Positions 1 through 6,322 of a stretch of 8,762 nucleotides of DNA are shown here, one piece after another (position 1 is the stretch's first letter; each line of letters opens with the position of its first letter). The DNA comes from Rhodocyclaceae bacterium UBA1310 (GTDB lineage: Bacteria; Pseudomonadota; Gammaproteobacteria; Burkholderiales; Rhodocyclaceae). The stretch lies in NCBI GenBank assembly GCA_002307175.1, contig DBTS01000117.1, forward strand, positions 1 to 8,762. Direction: 5' to 3'. Position numbers and translations under genes: made by a program. The notes beneath the pieces are model-generated. The model was not told the origin of the DNA. It ran no database searches and saw nothing but the letters and a program-made list of their open reading frames with translations.

Positions 1-173
1 TGCTCCGGTAATGCTTATGGGATATTTGCTATTGTGACGGAAAATCGTTCAGTGTGCAGATTTAATCAGTGTTTCCCTAGCAGGGGGTCGGCCCCTTCGG
101 TCCACCGGCAGGGGGGAATAAGGCAAGCTCGGCGGGATGAATAGTGGTCACGAAAATTCCGCCAGTTTTTGTG
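1..173. other. Unassigned sequence beyond the integrase break
   Basis: No gene can be supported here. The minus-strand frame that carries the last recognisable integrase residues continues to a stop at 66-68, but after the residues WAAG (ending near 174) its translation no longer resembles a tyrosine recombinase. The stretch may be the edge of a deletion, or of another inserted element extending beyond the left end of the window. I see no terminal inverted repeat that would settle this. Confidence 0.4.
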
Positions 174-1650
174 TCCTGCTGCCCATACCGCATCCGCCAG
201 CTTGGTGCGTGGTGCGGACTGAGTGGAAGTCTTGGCCCGGCTTTTCTGCGCCCTGTGCCACCCGGTAGGTCCCAAACCAATCTGACAGGTATTTCCCTGT
301 GGTCCCGTCCGGCAGAATCCCTGTGGCAGGGAACAGGCGGGTACGCCCCTGCTCCTTCATTGCCGCCACATAGTCCAGAAAACCCAGACGCAGCAGCTCG
401 GGGTGAAGCATGATCTCCCGCCGCCCTGCCCGCGTCTTGGCCTTGCCTATGAGGAAACGTGCGGGAGAGGAATCCCCCGACTCGACATCCGCCACCAAGA
501 GTCCAGCCAGCTCGCCTATACGCGCCCCAGAATAGAGAGCCAGGAGGGGCACCCAGTACGCGGCATCCATGCCCGGATCAGCCCCCTCTGGGATCGCGTA
601 GGTAGTGAAGAGAGGGGAGGCAAAGAGGCGCACCACGTCGGCGTCTTCCCATATCTTGCGGGGTTTCTTGACCTCAAACGCTGGAGCCATTCCATAGTGA
701 CGGCATGATTCAGGAGCGTAGCCACAGCAATGAACCGGTCCTTGCCCGTTCTGGAGTTCTGATACTTCGCAGCCAGGGCGTCCGCAAACTGACGGGCGTG
801 CTCGCGTGTAATCTGATCAATGGGGATATCCGGCCCCACCATTTGCTCGAATAGCTCGACCCCCAACAGGTTGCGCTTGATGGAATCGGGCTTGACCGGG
901 TTACGGGCGTCCGTGCTCCAGCTCTTATGCAACCATCGCAGGGTCTTTTGGTCGCCTACCTTGAACGCGGGAGCCTCTGGGGTCGCCACGGGCTGACCTT
1001 GGTCTCTGGCCTGCAAGGCGTCTGCCGCCTCCTTCTGGGCGCGTGCCACAGCCCGGAATAGCTCCTTTGCTTCTTGCGAGTGCTCCAGCCCTTCCAGTGA
1101 CACACCTAACGCCCTCGCGGCGTCCTGTGCAGCTTTCTTTGCGTCTGCAAGCTTCCCCGCTGCCAGTGCTTCCGCTGTCTGCCGGGCCTGATGCTCATTC
1201 AGCCACGCAACCCCCGCCCTTTGCTCTTGGGTCAGTCCATCTTGATCGGACGTAGGGGAAACAAAAGGCGGGCGCTCGGGCCTCGCCCCCTGGGGGATGT
1301 AAGACGGCATTGGCGTTGTCGCCACATGATGTAGCCATGCTGCCGCCACAGGGTTATAGCGCACGTCGTCATCAAGTTTCAGTGCAGTGTGCTTGATTTG
1401 CGCGACGATAGCTCCGGCCAGCTCTGGCGTGATGGACTCAATAGCTGAAGGGGCGAGGCGTAAGCGAAGCGTGGCGAAATGATCGTCCAGCTCGGCCCAT
1501 AGCTTGACGCAGAGCCTCTTGGCGTCGTCCTTGTCGGATGTGCGTCTGATGAGGGGGATAGAAGTCCCGGAGGTCGCCAGGAATCTTCCGACTGAACTGG
1601 AGGACTGCGCTCTCTTTGCGGGAGATGAGTCCTAACGGTTTCTTGGGCAT
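174..1650 (-). pseudogene. Decayed tyrosine-recombinase (phage/island integrase) gene
   Basis: This is a remnant of a site-specific integrase that would have moved a prophage or genomic island in and out of the neighbouring tRNA-Ala gene. The ATG at 1648-1650 opens MPKKPLGLISRKESAVLQFS, a typical N-terminus for this family. The frame breaks at a run of five G (1553-1557, plus strand); dropping one base restores LIRRTSDKDDAKRLCVKLWAEL and a long central part. A second break lies at about 690-697, after NHAVTMEW. The next segment carries the catalytic box I arginine (YSGARIGEL, near 520), the hairpin lysine region (IGKAKTRAGRR) and the HxxR motif (DFHSVRTT, 214-228). A third break at about 204-213 precedes KLADAVWAAG. 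Integrase similarity then stops near 174, so the LGH-like segment and the nucleophilic tyrosine are absent. With three frame changes and no catalytic tyrosine it cannot make an active enzyme as read. The homopolymer break alone could be a sequencing error. Confidence 0.88.
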
Positions 1651-1653
1651 GTG

Positions 1654-1689
1654 GTCACTTTTCTTCGTCCAGAAAGGAGACGAAGTGAC
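1654..1689. repeat. Inverted repeat just upstream of the integrase start
   Basis: GTCACTT (1654-1660) is repeated in inverted form as AAGTGAC (1683-1689). Inside and overlapping it, CTTCGTC (1663-1669) pairs with GACGAAG (1679-1685) across a nine-base loop. The two pairings have slightly different centres, so they would be alternative structures. The repeat lies 4 to 39 bases upstream of the integrase ATG, where a leader hairpin, an operator or an integrase arm-binding site could be. No function is shown by the sequence alone. Confidence 0.5.
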
Positions 1690-1715
1690 ACGCTCGGTAA
1701 CACACCCGGAAACAC

Positions 1716-1750
1716 AAAAGGGCGCTACCTGCCTTGCAAGCCGCGCCCTT
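1716..1750 (-). terminator. Rho-independent terminator of tRNA-Ala
   Basis: On the minus strand, AAGGGCGC (from 1750 down to 1743) pairs perfectly with GCGCCCTT (1725 down to 1718) across a 17-base loop. The last Ts of the stem run into TTTTGTGTTT. It begins 15 bases beyond the encoded CCA end of the tRNA, so it most likely ends the tRNA transcript before the integrase. The large loop lowers confidence slightly. Confidence 0.7.
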
Positions 1751-1764
1751 CCTGGGAATTCGAG

Positions 1765-1840
<76 letters not shown>

Positions 1841-1853
1841 ACGCGAGAGCGAC

Positions 1854-1882
1854 ATTCTAAAGGCTCGCGGAGCACTTGCCAA
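1854..1882 (-). promoter_or_regulatory. Sigma70 promoter of tRNA-Ala
   Basis: On the minus strand a -35 box TTGGCA (1882 to 1877) is followed after exactly 17 bases by a -10 box TAGAAT (1859 to 1854). Each matches the consensus at five of six positions. Transcription would start near 1847, a few bases before the mature tRNA end at 1840. The stretch just after the -10 box is GC-rich, which in stable-RNA promoters is known to go with stringent (ppGpp) control; that point is inference here. Confidence 0.85.
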
Positions 1883-2289
1883 GAGCCCGAGCTGACAAGC
1901 CCTGTTTTACGGTCTGGCATGCTTTCCCGCCAGTCAGGCAGAAAATCGAAAAATATCCAGGGTTACAGCACTTTTGCCACAAAAAATGCTTGTCGCACCA
2001 GACTTCTGAAACCGGTTTTCATCTCTCTTCGCGCCGGAAGGCCCGCCTTCGGAAGTTTGCTCGGAAAAAATTTCCTCTGCGAAAATGGTATTGCATGACT
2101 GAAAAACCAGAAATACCCATTTCTGAAAAGGAGATTTAGCCTCCTGACATTCACCAAAGTTGCCTGACTTAAAAAGTGCAGTTTCCTTATTTTTTCAGAA
2201 ATTTCAACCTACACGTCCACCAATCCAAAAAATATGTAAAACAACCAACCACAAATTTACATAGTTGTATTACTAATTTTATTTTCTCC

Positions 2290-2315
2290 TTGAATTTTCC
2301 ATATGGAATTTTCAA
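2290..2315. repeat. 26-base imperfect palindrome centred on TTCCATATGGAA
   Basis: TTCCATATGGAA (2297-2308) is a perfect 12-base palindrome. It is flanked symmetrically by TTGAA (2290-2294) and TTCAA (2311-2315), with only the two T:T positions on each side (2295-2296 and 2309-2310) failing to pair. This two-fold symmetry is what a dimeric DNA-binding protein would recognise, but I cannot name one. Confidence 0.6.
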
Positions 2316-2319
2316 ACAC

Positions 2320-2337
2320 CCACACCTCAGCGTGTGG
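2320..2337. repeat. Short hairpin CCACAC / GTGTGG
   Basis: CCACAC (2320-2325) pairs perfectly with GTGTGG (2332-2337) around the six-base loop CTCAGC. It follows the larger palindrome by four bases. No run of T follows on either strand, so it is not an obvious terminator. Confidence 0.45.
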
Positions 2338-2357
2338 CATAGAAATAAAATCTCAAA

Positions 2358-2375
2358 CGTTGCATTCTTGCAACG
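2358..2375. repeat. Hairpin CGTTGCA / TGCAACG
   Basis: CGTTGCA (2358-2364) and TGCAACG (2369-2375) form a perfect seven-base stem with the four-base loop TTCT. It is the third inverted repeat within 90 bases and also lacks a T-run, so an operator or a structured RNA is more likely than a terminator. Confidence 0.5.
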
Positions 2376-2469
2376 CCATGCCAATAGCACTAACACAGGG
2401 CGCCAAGCCTTATTTACGAAGACTTTTCAATACGGCATGAACGAAAAATAACACCTATGACAAGTGGGG

Positions 2470-2498
2470 TTTACACCCTGCATGACACTCCTGATACT
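2470..2498 (+). promoter_or_regulatory. Possible promoter of the dctP-like gene
   Basis: TTTACA (2470-2475) matches the -35 consensus at five of six positions. GATACT (2493-2498), exactly 17 bases later, matches the -10 consensus at four of six. Transcription from here would give a leader of about 100 bases. In a tract this A+T-rich, chance matches are common; another TATAAA lies at 2558-2563 but has a poor -35 partner. Confidence 0.3.
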
Positions 2499-2607
2499 CT
2501 ATAAAAACAGAATTCATCAAAACCATATTTTACGGGTGCATAATTCTGAAAATTTTTTATAAAAGGGCTCAAGCCCAATTCAGCAACGAAGCAGAAGGAG
2601 TGTGGCA

Positions 2608-3594
2608 GTGGCAACAAAATCAGTTGTAATGCGCGGGCTGGCGATTTTAATCGGCAGTACCCTGGCAATGCTGGCGCAGGGCAAGGATCTGGTGCTGGCA
2701 GAAGTTCACCCGCAGGGGCACGTCATCGTGCAATCCGAAGAACTGCTCGGCACCCGTCTGGCCGAGCTGAGTAAAAATGATGTTCGTCTGCAGCTCAAAC
2801 TCAATGGCGAGTTGTGTGACGAAACACATTGCTGGGACAAGATCAAAGCCGGTTCGCTGGACATGGCCCGGGTCAATCTGGCAACGCTGGCAAAAGATCT
2901 GCCTGCCGTGAAGCTGCTCAGCCTGCCCTATCTGTTCCGCTCCCGCGAACACATGTGGCACGTGCTGGCTGGCGACTTCGGCAAGCGTATCGAGGCCGAA
3001 GCGGATAAAAATGGGGCGGTGGTACTGACCTATTATGACAGCGGCGAGCGCTCTTTCTACACTACCAAAGGCCCGATCCGCTCGGTGGCAGACTTCAATG
3101 GTCTGCGCATCCGCATCCAGGATTCCCCTGTATACAGGGAGCTGATCCAGCAGCTCGGCGGAACGCCCGTTGTCGTGCCTTATGACAAAGTAGCCGATGC
3201 CTTCAAGAGCGGGCAGATCGACGCAGCCGAGAACAATACGACTTCATACGTGTCGAGCGGGCATTACAAGTTCGCCAAGTACTACAGCCTGGATGCGCAC
3301 TCTTCCGTACCCGAAGTTCTGCTGGTATCCAAGAAGGCCTGGCTGTCTCTGACTCCTGCCGAGCAGAAGGCCCTGCGTGACGCAGCTGCCGAATCTTCTG
3401 TCTATATGAAGAAGCAGTGGGCCGAGAGTGAAGTTCAGTCTCTGGCCAAGGCGAAGAAGGAAGGTGCCGTCATCACCGAAAAATCCCAGATCGCCATGGT
3501 CGGCATCGAAGGTTTTGCCGTCAAGCTTTACTCGAAGTTCATCACTGACAGCAATGATCTGAATACGGTCGTCAACATCCTGCGCACCAAATAA
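2608..3594 (+). CDS. TRAP transporter periplasmic solute-binding protein (DctP family)
   Basis: The product is a secreted binding protein of the tripartite ATP-independent periplasmic (TRAP) family, which captures small acids, commonly carboxylates, for an ion-driven membrane permease. I chose the GTG at 2608 (328 residues) because AAGGAG at 2595-2600 is seven bases away; the in-frame GTG at 2602 is only one base from it. Residues 1-25 are a signal peptide, with basic Lys4/Arg9 and then a hydrophobic core LAILIGSTLAMLA. The mature part has the family pattern: HPQGH near the start, a DxARVNLATL segment, LPYLFRSREHMW, and the signature GLRIRIQDSP around residues 164-173, whose second arginine (about 169) normally clamps the ligand carboxylate. 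ENN follows near 208. Length is usual for the family. Cys70 and Cys75 (LCDETHC) could form a small disulfide. No DctQ or DctM gene is adjacent, so its permease is elsewhere or it has another role. The ligand cannot be told from sequence. Confidence 0.93.
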   Translation: MATKSVVMRGLAILIGSTLAMLAQGKDLVLAEVHPQGHVIVQSEELLGTRLAELSKNDVRLQLKLNGELCDETHCWDKIKAGSLDMARVNLATLAKDLPAVKLLSLPYLFRSREHMWHVLAGDFGKRIEAEADKNGAVVLTYYDSGERSFYTTKGPIRSVADFNGLRIRIQDSPVYRELIQQLGGTPVVVPYDKVADAFKSGQIDAAENNTTSYVSSGHYKFAKYYSLDAHSSVPEVLLVSKKAWLSLTPAEQKALRDAAAESSVYMKKQWAESEVQSLAKAKKEGAVITEKSQIAMVGIEGFAVKLYSKFITDSNDLNTVVNILRTK

Positions 3595-3621
3595 ATCGGC
3601 GCGCAGTAGTGATTCACTCTG

Positions 3622-3644
3622 GCCCGGCAATGCCGGGCTTTTTT
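3622..3644 (+). terminator. Rho-independent terminator after the dctP-like gene
   Basis: GCCCGGC (3622-3628) pairs perfectly with GCCGGGC (3632-3638) around the three-base loop AAT, followed by six T (3639-3644). It starts 27 bases after the dctP-like stop codon, so that gene is transcribed alone as far as this window shows. Confidence 0.93.
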
Positions 3645-3661
3645 ATGGCGACTCCGGGTGG

Positions 3662-3678
3662 CAGGCTCTCAGAGCCTG
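3662..3678. repeat. Hairpin after the SCO gene, possible terminator
   Basis: CAGGCTC (3662-3668) pairs perfectly with GAGCCTG (3672-3678) across a three-base loop. It lies 11 bases downstream of the SCO1/SenC stop on the minus strand. No T-run follows on that strand, so it may only protect the message 3' end or take part in factor-dependent termination. Confidence 0.4.
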
Positions 3679-3688
3679 TTCCCTGCAG

Positions 3689-4270
3689 CTAGGCACCAGC
3701 CAGCAAGCGCTTAAGGTCGGCGGTAATACGCTCGGCAGTCTCACCGTGCCGCGCAAACAGGCGTGCCCGCCCCTGCGGATCGAAGATGAAACAGCCCGCA
3801 GTATGATCCACACTGTAGCGCCCACTGGCGATATCGCCATGCTTCTCGTAGATCACCTTGAACTCGTGCGCCACCGTGGCGATCTCGGCCTCGCTCCCGG
3901 TCAGCCCCAAAAAGGCAGGATTGAATGCACCGACATACTGCTTGAGGCGTTCTGGCGTATCCCGGTTGGGGTCCACCGTTACAAACAGTACCTGCACGCG
4001 TGACGCATCGGGGCCAAGCTGCTGCATGACCTGCATAAGCATGGCCAGGCTGGTGGGGCATACATCGGGGCAATTCGTATAGCCGAAGAAAATCACCACG
4101 GCCTTGCCCTTGAAGTCAGCCAGGCTACGCATTTGCCCATTATGGTCATGCAAATGCAGGCTCGGGCCATAACCCGCCCCTGTCACATCTGTGGTATTGA
4201 ATTGCTGGCCGCAGGCCACCAGCCCCAGCACGGTGACGATCAGCAAAACCCTGTTCAGCCAGCACCGCAT
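3689..4270 (-). CDS. SCO1/SenC-family copper chaperone lipoprotein
   Basis: SCO1/SenC proteins deliver copper to, or keep reduced, the CuA site of cytochrome c oxidase on the outer face of the cytoplasmic membrane. The 193-residue product starts with a lipoprotein signal: a hydrophobic stretch ending in the lipobox LVAC with Cys20. The thioredoxin-like domain follows, with the family copper motif FFGYTNCPDVCPTS (Cys67, Cys71), VTVDPNRDTPERL at about 98-110, and the third copper ligand His156 in YSVDHTAGC. All three copper ligands are therefore present, and the length is usual. An extra cysteine, Cys160, lies just after His156. The ATG at 4268-4270 is one base beyond the mpl stop, so it is very likely translated from the mpl transcript. 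No oxidase subunit gene is nearby, so a broader copper or redox role is possible. Confidence 0.95.
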   Translation of the reverse strand: MRCWLNRVLLIVTVLGLVACGQQFNTTDVTGAGYGPSLHLHDHNGQMRSLADFKGKAVVIFFGYTNCPDVCPTSLAMLMQVMQQLGPDASRVQVLFVTVDPNRDTPERLKQYVGAFNPAFLGLTGSEAEIATVAHEFKVIYEKHGDIASGRYSVDHTAGCFIFDPQGRARLFARHGETAERITADLKRLLAGA

Positions 4271-4271
4271 C

Positions 4272-5630
4272 TCACACCCCGCTTCCGTGGCTTAGCGCGG
4301 CCAGCAGTTTTTCATGCACGCCGCCAAAACCGCCGTTGCTCATCACCAGAATCTGGTCACCATCATGTGCCACGGCAGCCACCGCCTTAACAAGAGCCTC
4401 CAGATCATCAAAACAGCGTGCCCGCTCACCCATCGGGGCAAGTGCCGCAGCCGCATCCCAGCCCAGGTTATGGGAATAGCAGAAAACCTCATCAGCCTCA
4501 CTGAGGCTGGCCGGCAACTGATCTTTCATCACTCCGAGCTTCATGGTGTTGGAGCGCGGCTCCAGCACAGCGAGAATGCGCCGCTGCCCGACCCGCTTGC
4601 GCAGCCCGGCCACTGTTGTGGCAATCGCCGTCGGGTGATGCGCAAAGTCATCATAGACTGTCACCCCACGTGCCACTCCGCGTGCCTCCAGGCGCCGCTT
4701 GACCCCTGCAAAGCGCGACAACGCCAGTGCCGCACCAGCCGGGGTGATTCCCACATGGCGGGCCGCTGCAAGTGCCGCCAGCGCATTCAGGCGGTTATGC
4801 TGACCCGCCAGGGGCAGATCGCAATGCGCCGCTTCGACACCCTTGAAACTGAAAGCCACGCGGGCCTTGCCATCATCCTCGCCCACCTGCCACTCACCCT
4901 TGCCGCCGAACCACTCCAATTCGCTCCAGCACCCCCGCGACAGAACACGCTCAAGGCTCTCTTCCGTACCGTTTGCAATAATCCGCCCCTGCTGCGGGAT
5001 AGTTCTCACGAGATGATGGAATTGCGTCTCGATCGCTCCAAGATCCGGGAAGATATCGGCATGATCGAACTCAAGGTTGTTGAGAATCACGGTACGCGGC
5101 CGGTAGTGTACGAACTTGCTGCGCTTGTCGCAGAACGCCGTATCGTATTCATCAGCCTCCACAACAAAGAACGGCGTATCGGTCAGGCGTGCGGAAACCC
5201 CGAAGTTGGCAGGCACGCCGCCGATCAGGAAACCTGGATTGAGGCCTGAGTCTTCCAGAATCCAGGCGAGCAGGGATGATGTGGTGGTTTTGCCATGCGT
5301 GCCAGCCACCGCCAGCACCCATTTGCCACGCAGGATATGATCAGCCAGCCATTGTGGTCCCGAGGTATAGGGCAGGCCCGCATCCAGTATCGCTTCGAGC
5401 AGCGGATTGCCACGCGAAATGGCATTGCCGACGATGAACAGATCCGGCTTCATCGTGAGCTGATCGGCCGAATACCCTTCAACCAGCGCAATTCCCTGCT
5501 CCCTGAGCTGCGTACTCATCGGCGGGTAGACGTTGGCATCACAGCCGGTGACCGTATGGCCGGCCTGACGGGCCAGCAAGGCGATCCCTCCCATGAAGGT
5601 GCCGCAAATTCCGAGAATATGGATGTGCAT
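4272..5630 (-). CDS. mpl: UDP-N-acetylmuramate:L-alanyl-gamma-D-glutamyl-meso-diaminopimelate ligase
   Basis: Mpl recycles peptidoglycan: in the cytoplasm it joins the murein tripeptide L-Ala-D-Glu-meso-Dap to UDP-MurNAc using ATP, bypassing the stepwise MurC/D/E route. The 452-residue protein has the Mur-ligase plan: an N-terminal UDP-binding Rossmann region beginning MHIHILGICGTFMGG, the ATP loop GTHGKTTTSSLL (about 110-121), the acidic EADEYDTAF segment (158-166), NLEFDHADIF (185-194), and the FAHHPTAI motif in the C-terminal half. The start IHILGICGTFMGG and the length separate Mpl from MurC. I chose the ATG at 5628-5630; a TTG six codons upstream is less likely because the family normally begins right at the Rossmann strand. 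There is no clear ribosome-binding site. It is divergent from the plus-strand cluster and followed after one base by the SCO gene. Confidence 0.95.
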   Translation of the reverse strand: MHIHILGICGTFMGGIALLARQAGHTVTGCDANVYPPMSTQLREQGIALVEGYSADQLTMKPDLFIVGNAISRGNPLLEAILDAGLPYTSGPQWLADHILRGKWVLAVAGTHGKTTTSSLLAWILEDSGLNPGFLIGGVPANFGVSARLTDTPFFVVEADEYDTAFCDKRSKFVHYRPRTVILNNLEFDHADIFPDLGAIETQFHHLVRTIPQQGRIIANGTEESLERVLSRGCWSELEWFGGKGEWQVGEDDGKARVAFSFKGVEAAHCDLPLAGQHNRLNALAALAAARHVGITPAGAALALSRFAGVKRRLEARGVARGVTVYDDFAHHPTAIATTVAGLRKRVGQRRILAVLEPRSNTMKLGVMKDQLPASLSEADEVFCYSHNLGWDAAAALAPMGERARCFDDLEALVKAVAAVAHDGDQILVMSNGGFGGVHEKLLAALSHGSGV

Positions 5631-5686
5631 GTTGAAGTATCGGACCAATCGGTGTGTAGAATGTAATTGAGGATTTTACCTCTGCA

Positions 5687-6322
5687 ATGAGCGAGCCCGT
5701 CATGTCTGCCCGCCCCAATTCAACAGATAGTGTCATCGGCAACCTGCGCCGGAGCATTGCCGTGCAGGCTGCACGCCTGATTGCTGAAGAAGGTATCGAA
5801 GATTTTGCCTTCGCCAAACGCAAGGCAGCACGGCAGCTCGGCGTGCCCCCACGCGATCTGCCCAGCAATGCGGAAATCGAGGAAGCCCTGCAGGAACACC
5901 GCAGCCTGTTTCGCGACGAGGACGACGAAGAGCGCCTTGAACGCATGCGGGAGGCTGCCATTTTGGTCATGGAACAACTCGCCCCGCTCCGCCCCTACGT
6001 CACCGGGGTGGTGCTGACCGGTCTGGGGGATGCCTTCTCGGAAGTGGAGCTGGAAGTGTTCGCCGACAGCGCCAAGGATGTGGAGCTTTTCCTGCTCAGC
6101 AAGGGCATCCCTTACGAACATAATGAAGTTCGCCGTACCGGCCATGATGCCCCGGAAGCCATTCTGCTCTTTGAATGCGATGGCGTTCCGTTCCGCCTGT
6201 ATGTATTTGATCACGTGGCAGAACGCACGCCGCGCCGCGCCCATTCCGGAGTGATTGCCGAGCGTCTGCGCCTAGACGCTTTCCGTGCCAGGATCGAACA
6301 GAGTAGTGATGCAGCTGATTAA
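5687..6322 (+). CDS. Protein of unknown function, possible nucleotidyltransferase-like fold
   Basis: I do not recognise a named gene. The 211-residue product is acidic in its first half and has no signal peptide or membrane segment, so it is probably cytoplasmic. Residues 20-55 are helical and charged (RRSIAVQAARLIAEEG, then FAKRKAARQLGVPPRDLP), followed by a very acidic stretch at 77-88. Residues 100-170 (RPYVTGVVLTGLGDAFSEVE, then EVFADSAKDVELFLLSKGIPYE) have the alternating strand and helix pattern of a small nucleotidyltransferase-like domain. The usual GS and paired aspartates are replaced by GD and E121-x-E123, so catalysis is doubtful. This fold idea is inference. The ATG at 5687 is used; a second ATG at 5702 is in frame, and neither has a good ribosome-binding site (GAGG at 5669-5672 is distant). 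It overlaps the TlpA-like gene, so the two are probably co-expressed. Confidence 0.85.
   Translation: MSEPVMSARPNSTDSVIGNLRRSIAVQAARLIAEEGIEDFAFAKRKAARQLGVPPRDLPSNAEIEEALQEHRSLFRDEDDEERLERMREAAILVMEQLAPLRPYVTGVVLTGLGDAFSEVELEVFADSAKDVELFLLSKGIPYEHNEVRRTGHDAPEAILLFECDGVPFRLYVFDHVAERTPRRAHSGVIAERLRLDAFRARIEQSSDAAD

Larger units (their letters stand above)
1883..2607. other. Long non-coding gap, A+T-rich in its right two thirds
   Basis: About 0.7 kb lies between the tRNA promoter and the dctP-like gene. Open frames here are short, lack a ribosome-binding site with a plausible start, and translate to sequence with no recognisable domain; one of them runs straight through the tRNA. From about 2090 onward the base composition shifts to strongly A+T-rich, unlike the genes on either side. 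Three inverted repeats sit together at 2290-2375, and a possible promoter lies at 2470-2498. The gap may be the regulatory region of the downstream gene, a site for a small RNA, or leftover transferred DNA. Confidence 0.6.

Noticed and set aside
66..280. Separate small minus-strand genes at the left edge
   Set aside because: Their upstream halves overlap the integrase remnant out of frame. One simply carries the last integrase residues (KLADAVWAAG) after the third frame change; the rest has no supportable coding signal.
2290..2375. CRISPR-like or tandem repeat array
   Set aside because: The three inverted repeats differ in sequence and spacing, so they are separate palindromes and not copies of one repeat unit.
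2176..2451. Open frame of 91 codons in the A+T-rich gap
   Set aside because: It has no ribosome-binding site and no recognisable motif, and it runs through three inverted repeats; its composition reflects the A+T-rich DNA.
3622..3678. A single bidirectional terminator for the convergent dctP-like and SCO genes
   Set aside because: The strong hairpin has its T-run only on the plus strand. The minus strand has a separate hairpin (3662-3678) without a T-run, so bidirectional action is not supported.
4314..5249. Open frame of 311 codons on the plus strand inside mpl
   Set aside because: It is antisense to the clear Mur-ligase motifs of mpl, has no ribosome-binding site, and encodes a composition typical of a shadow frame.
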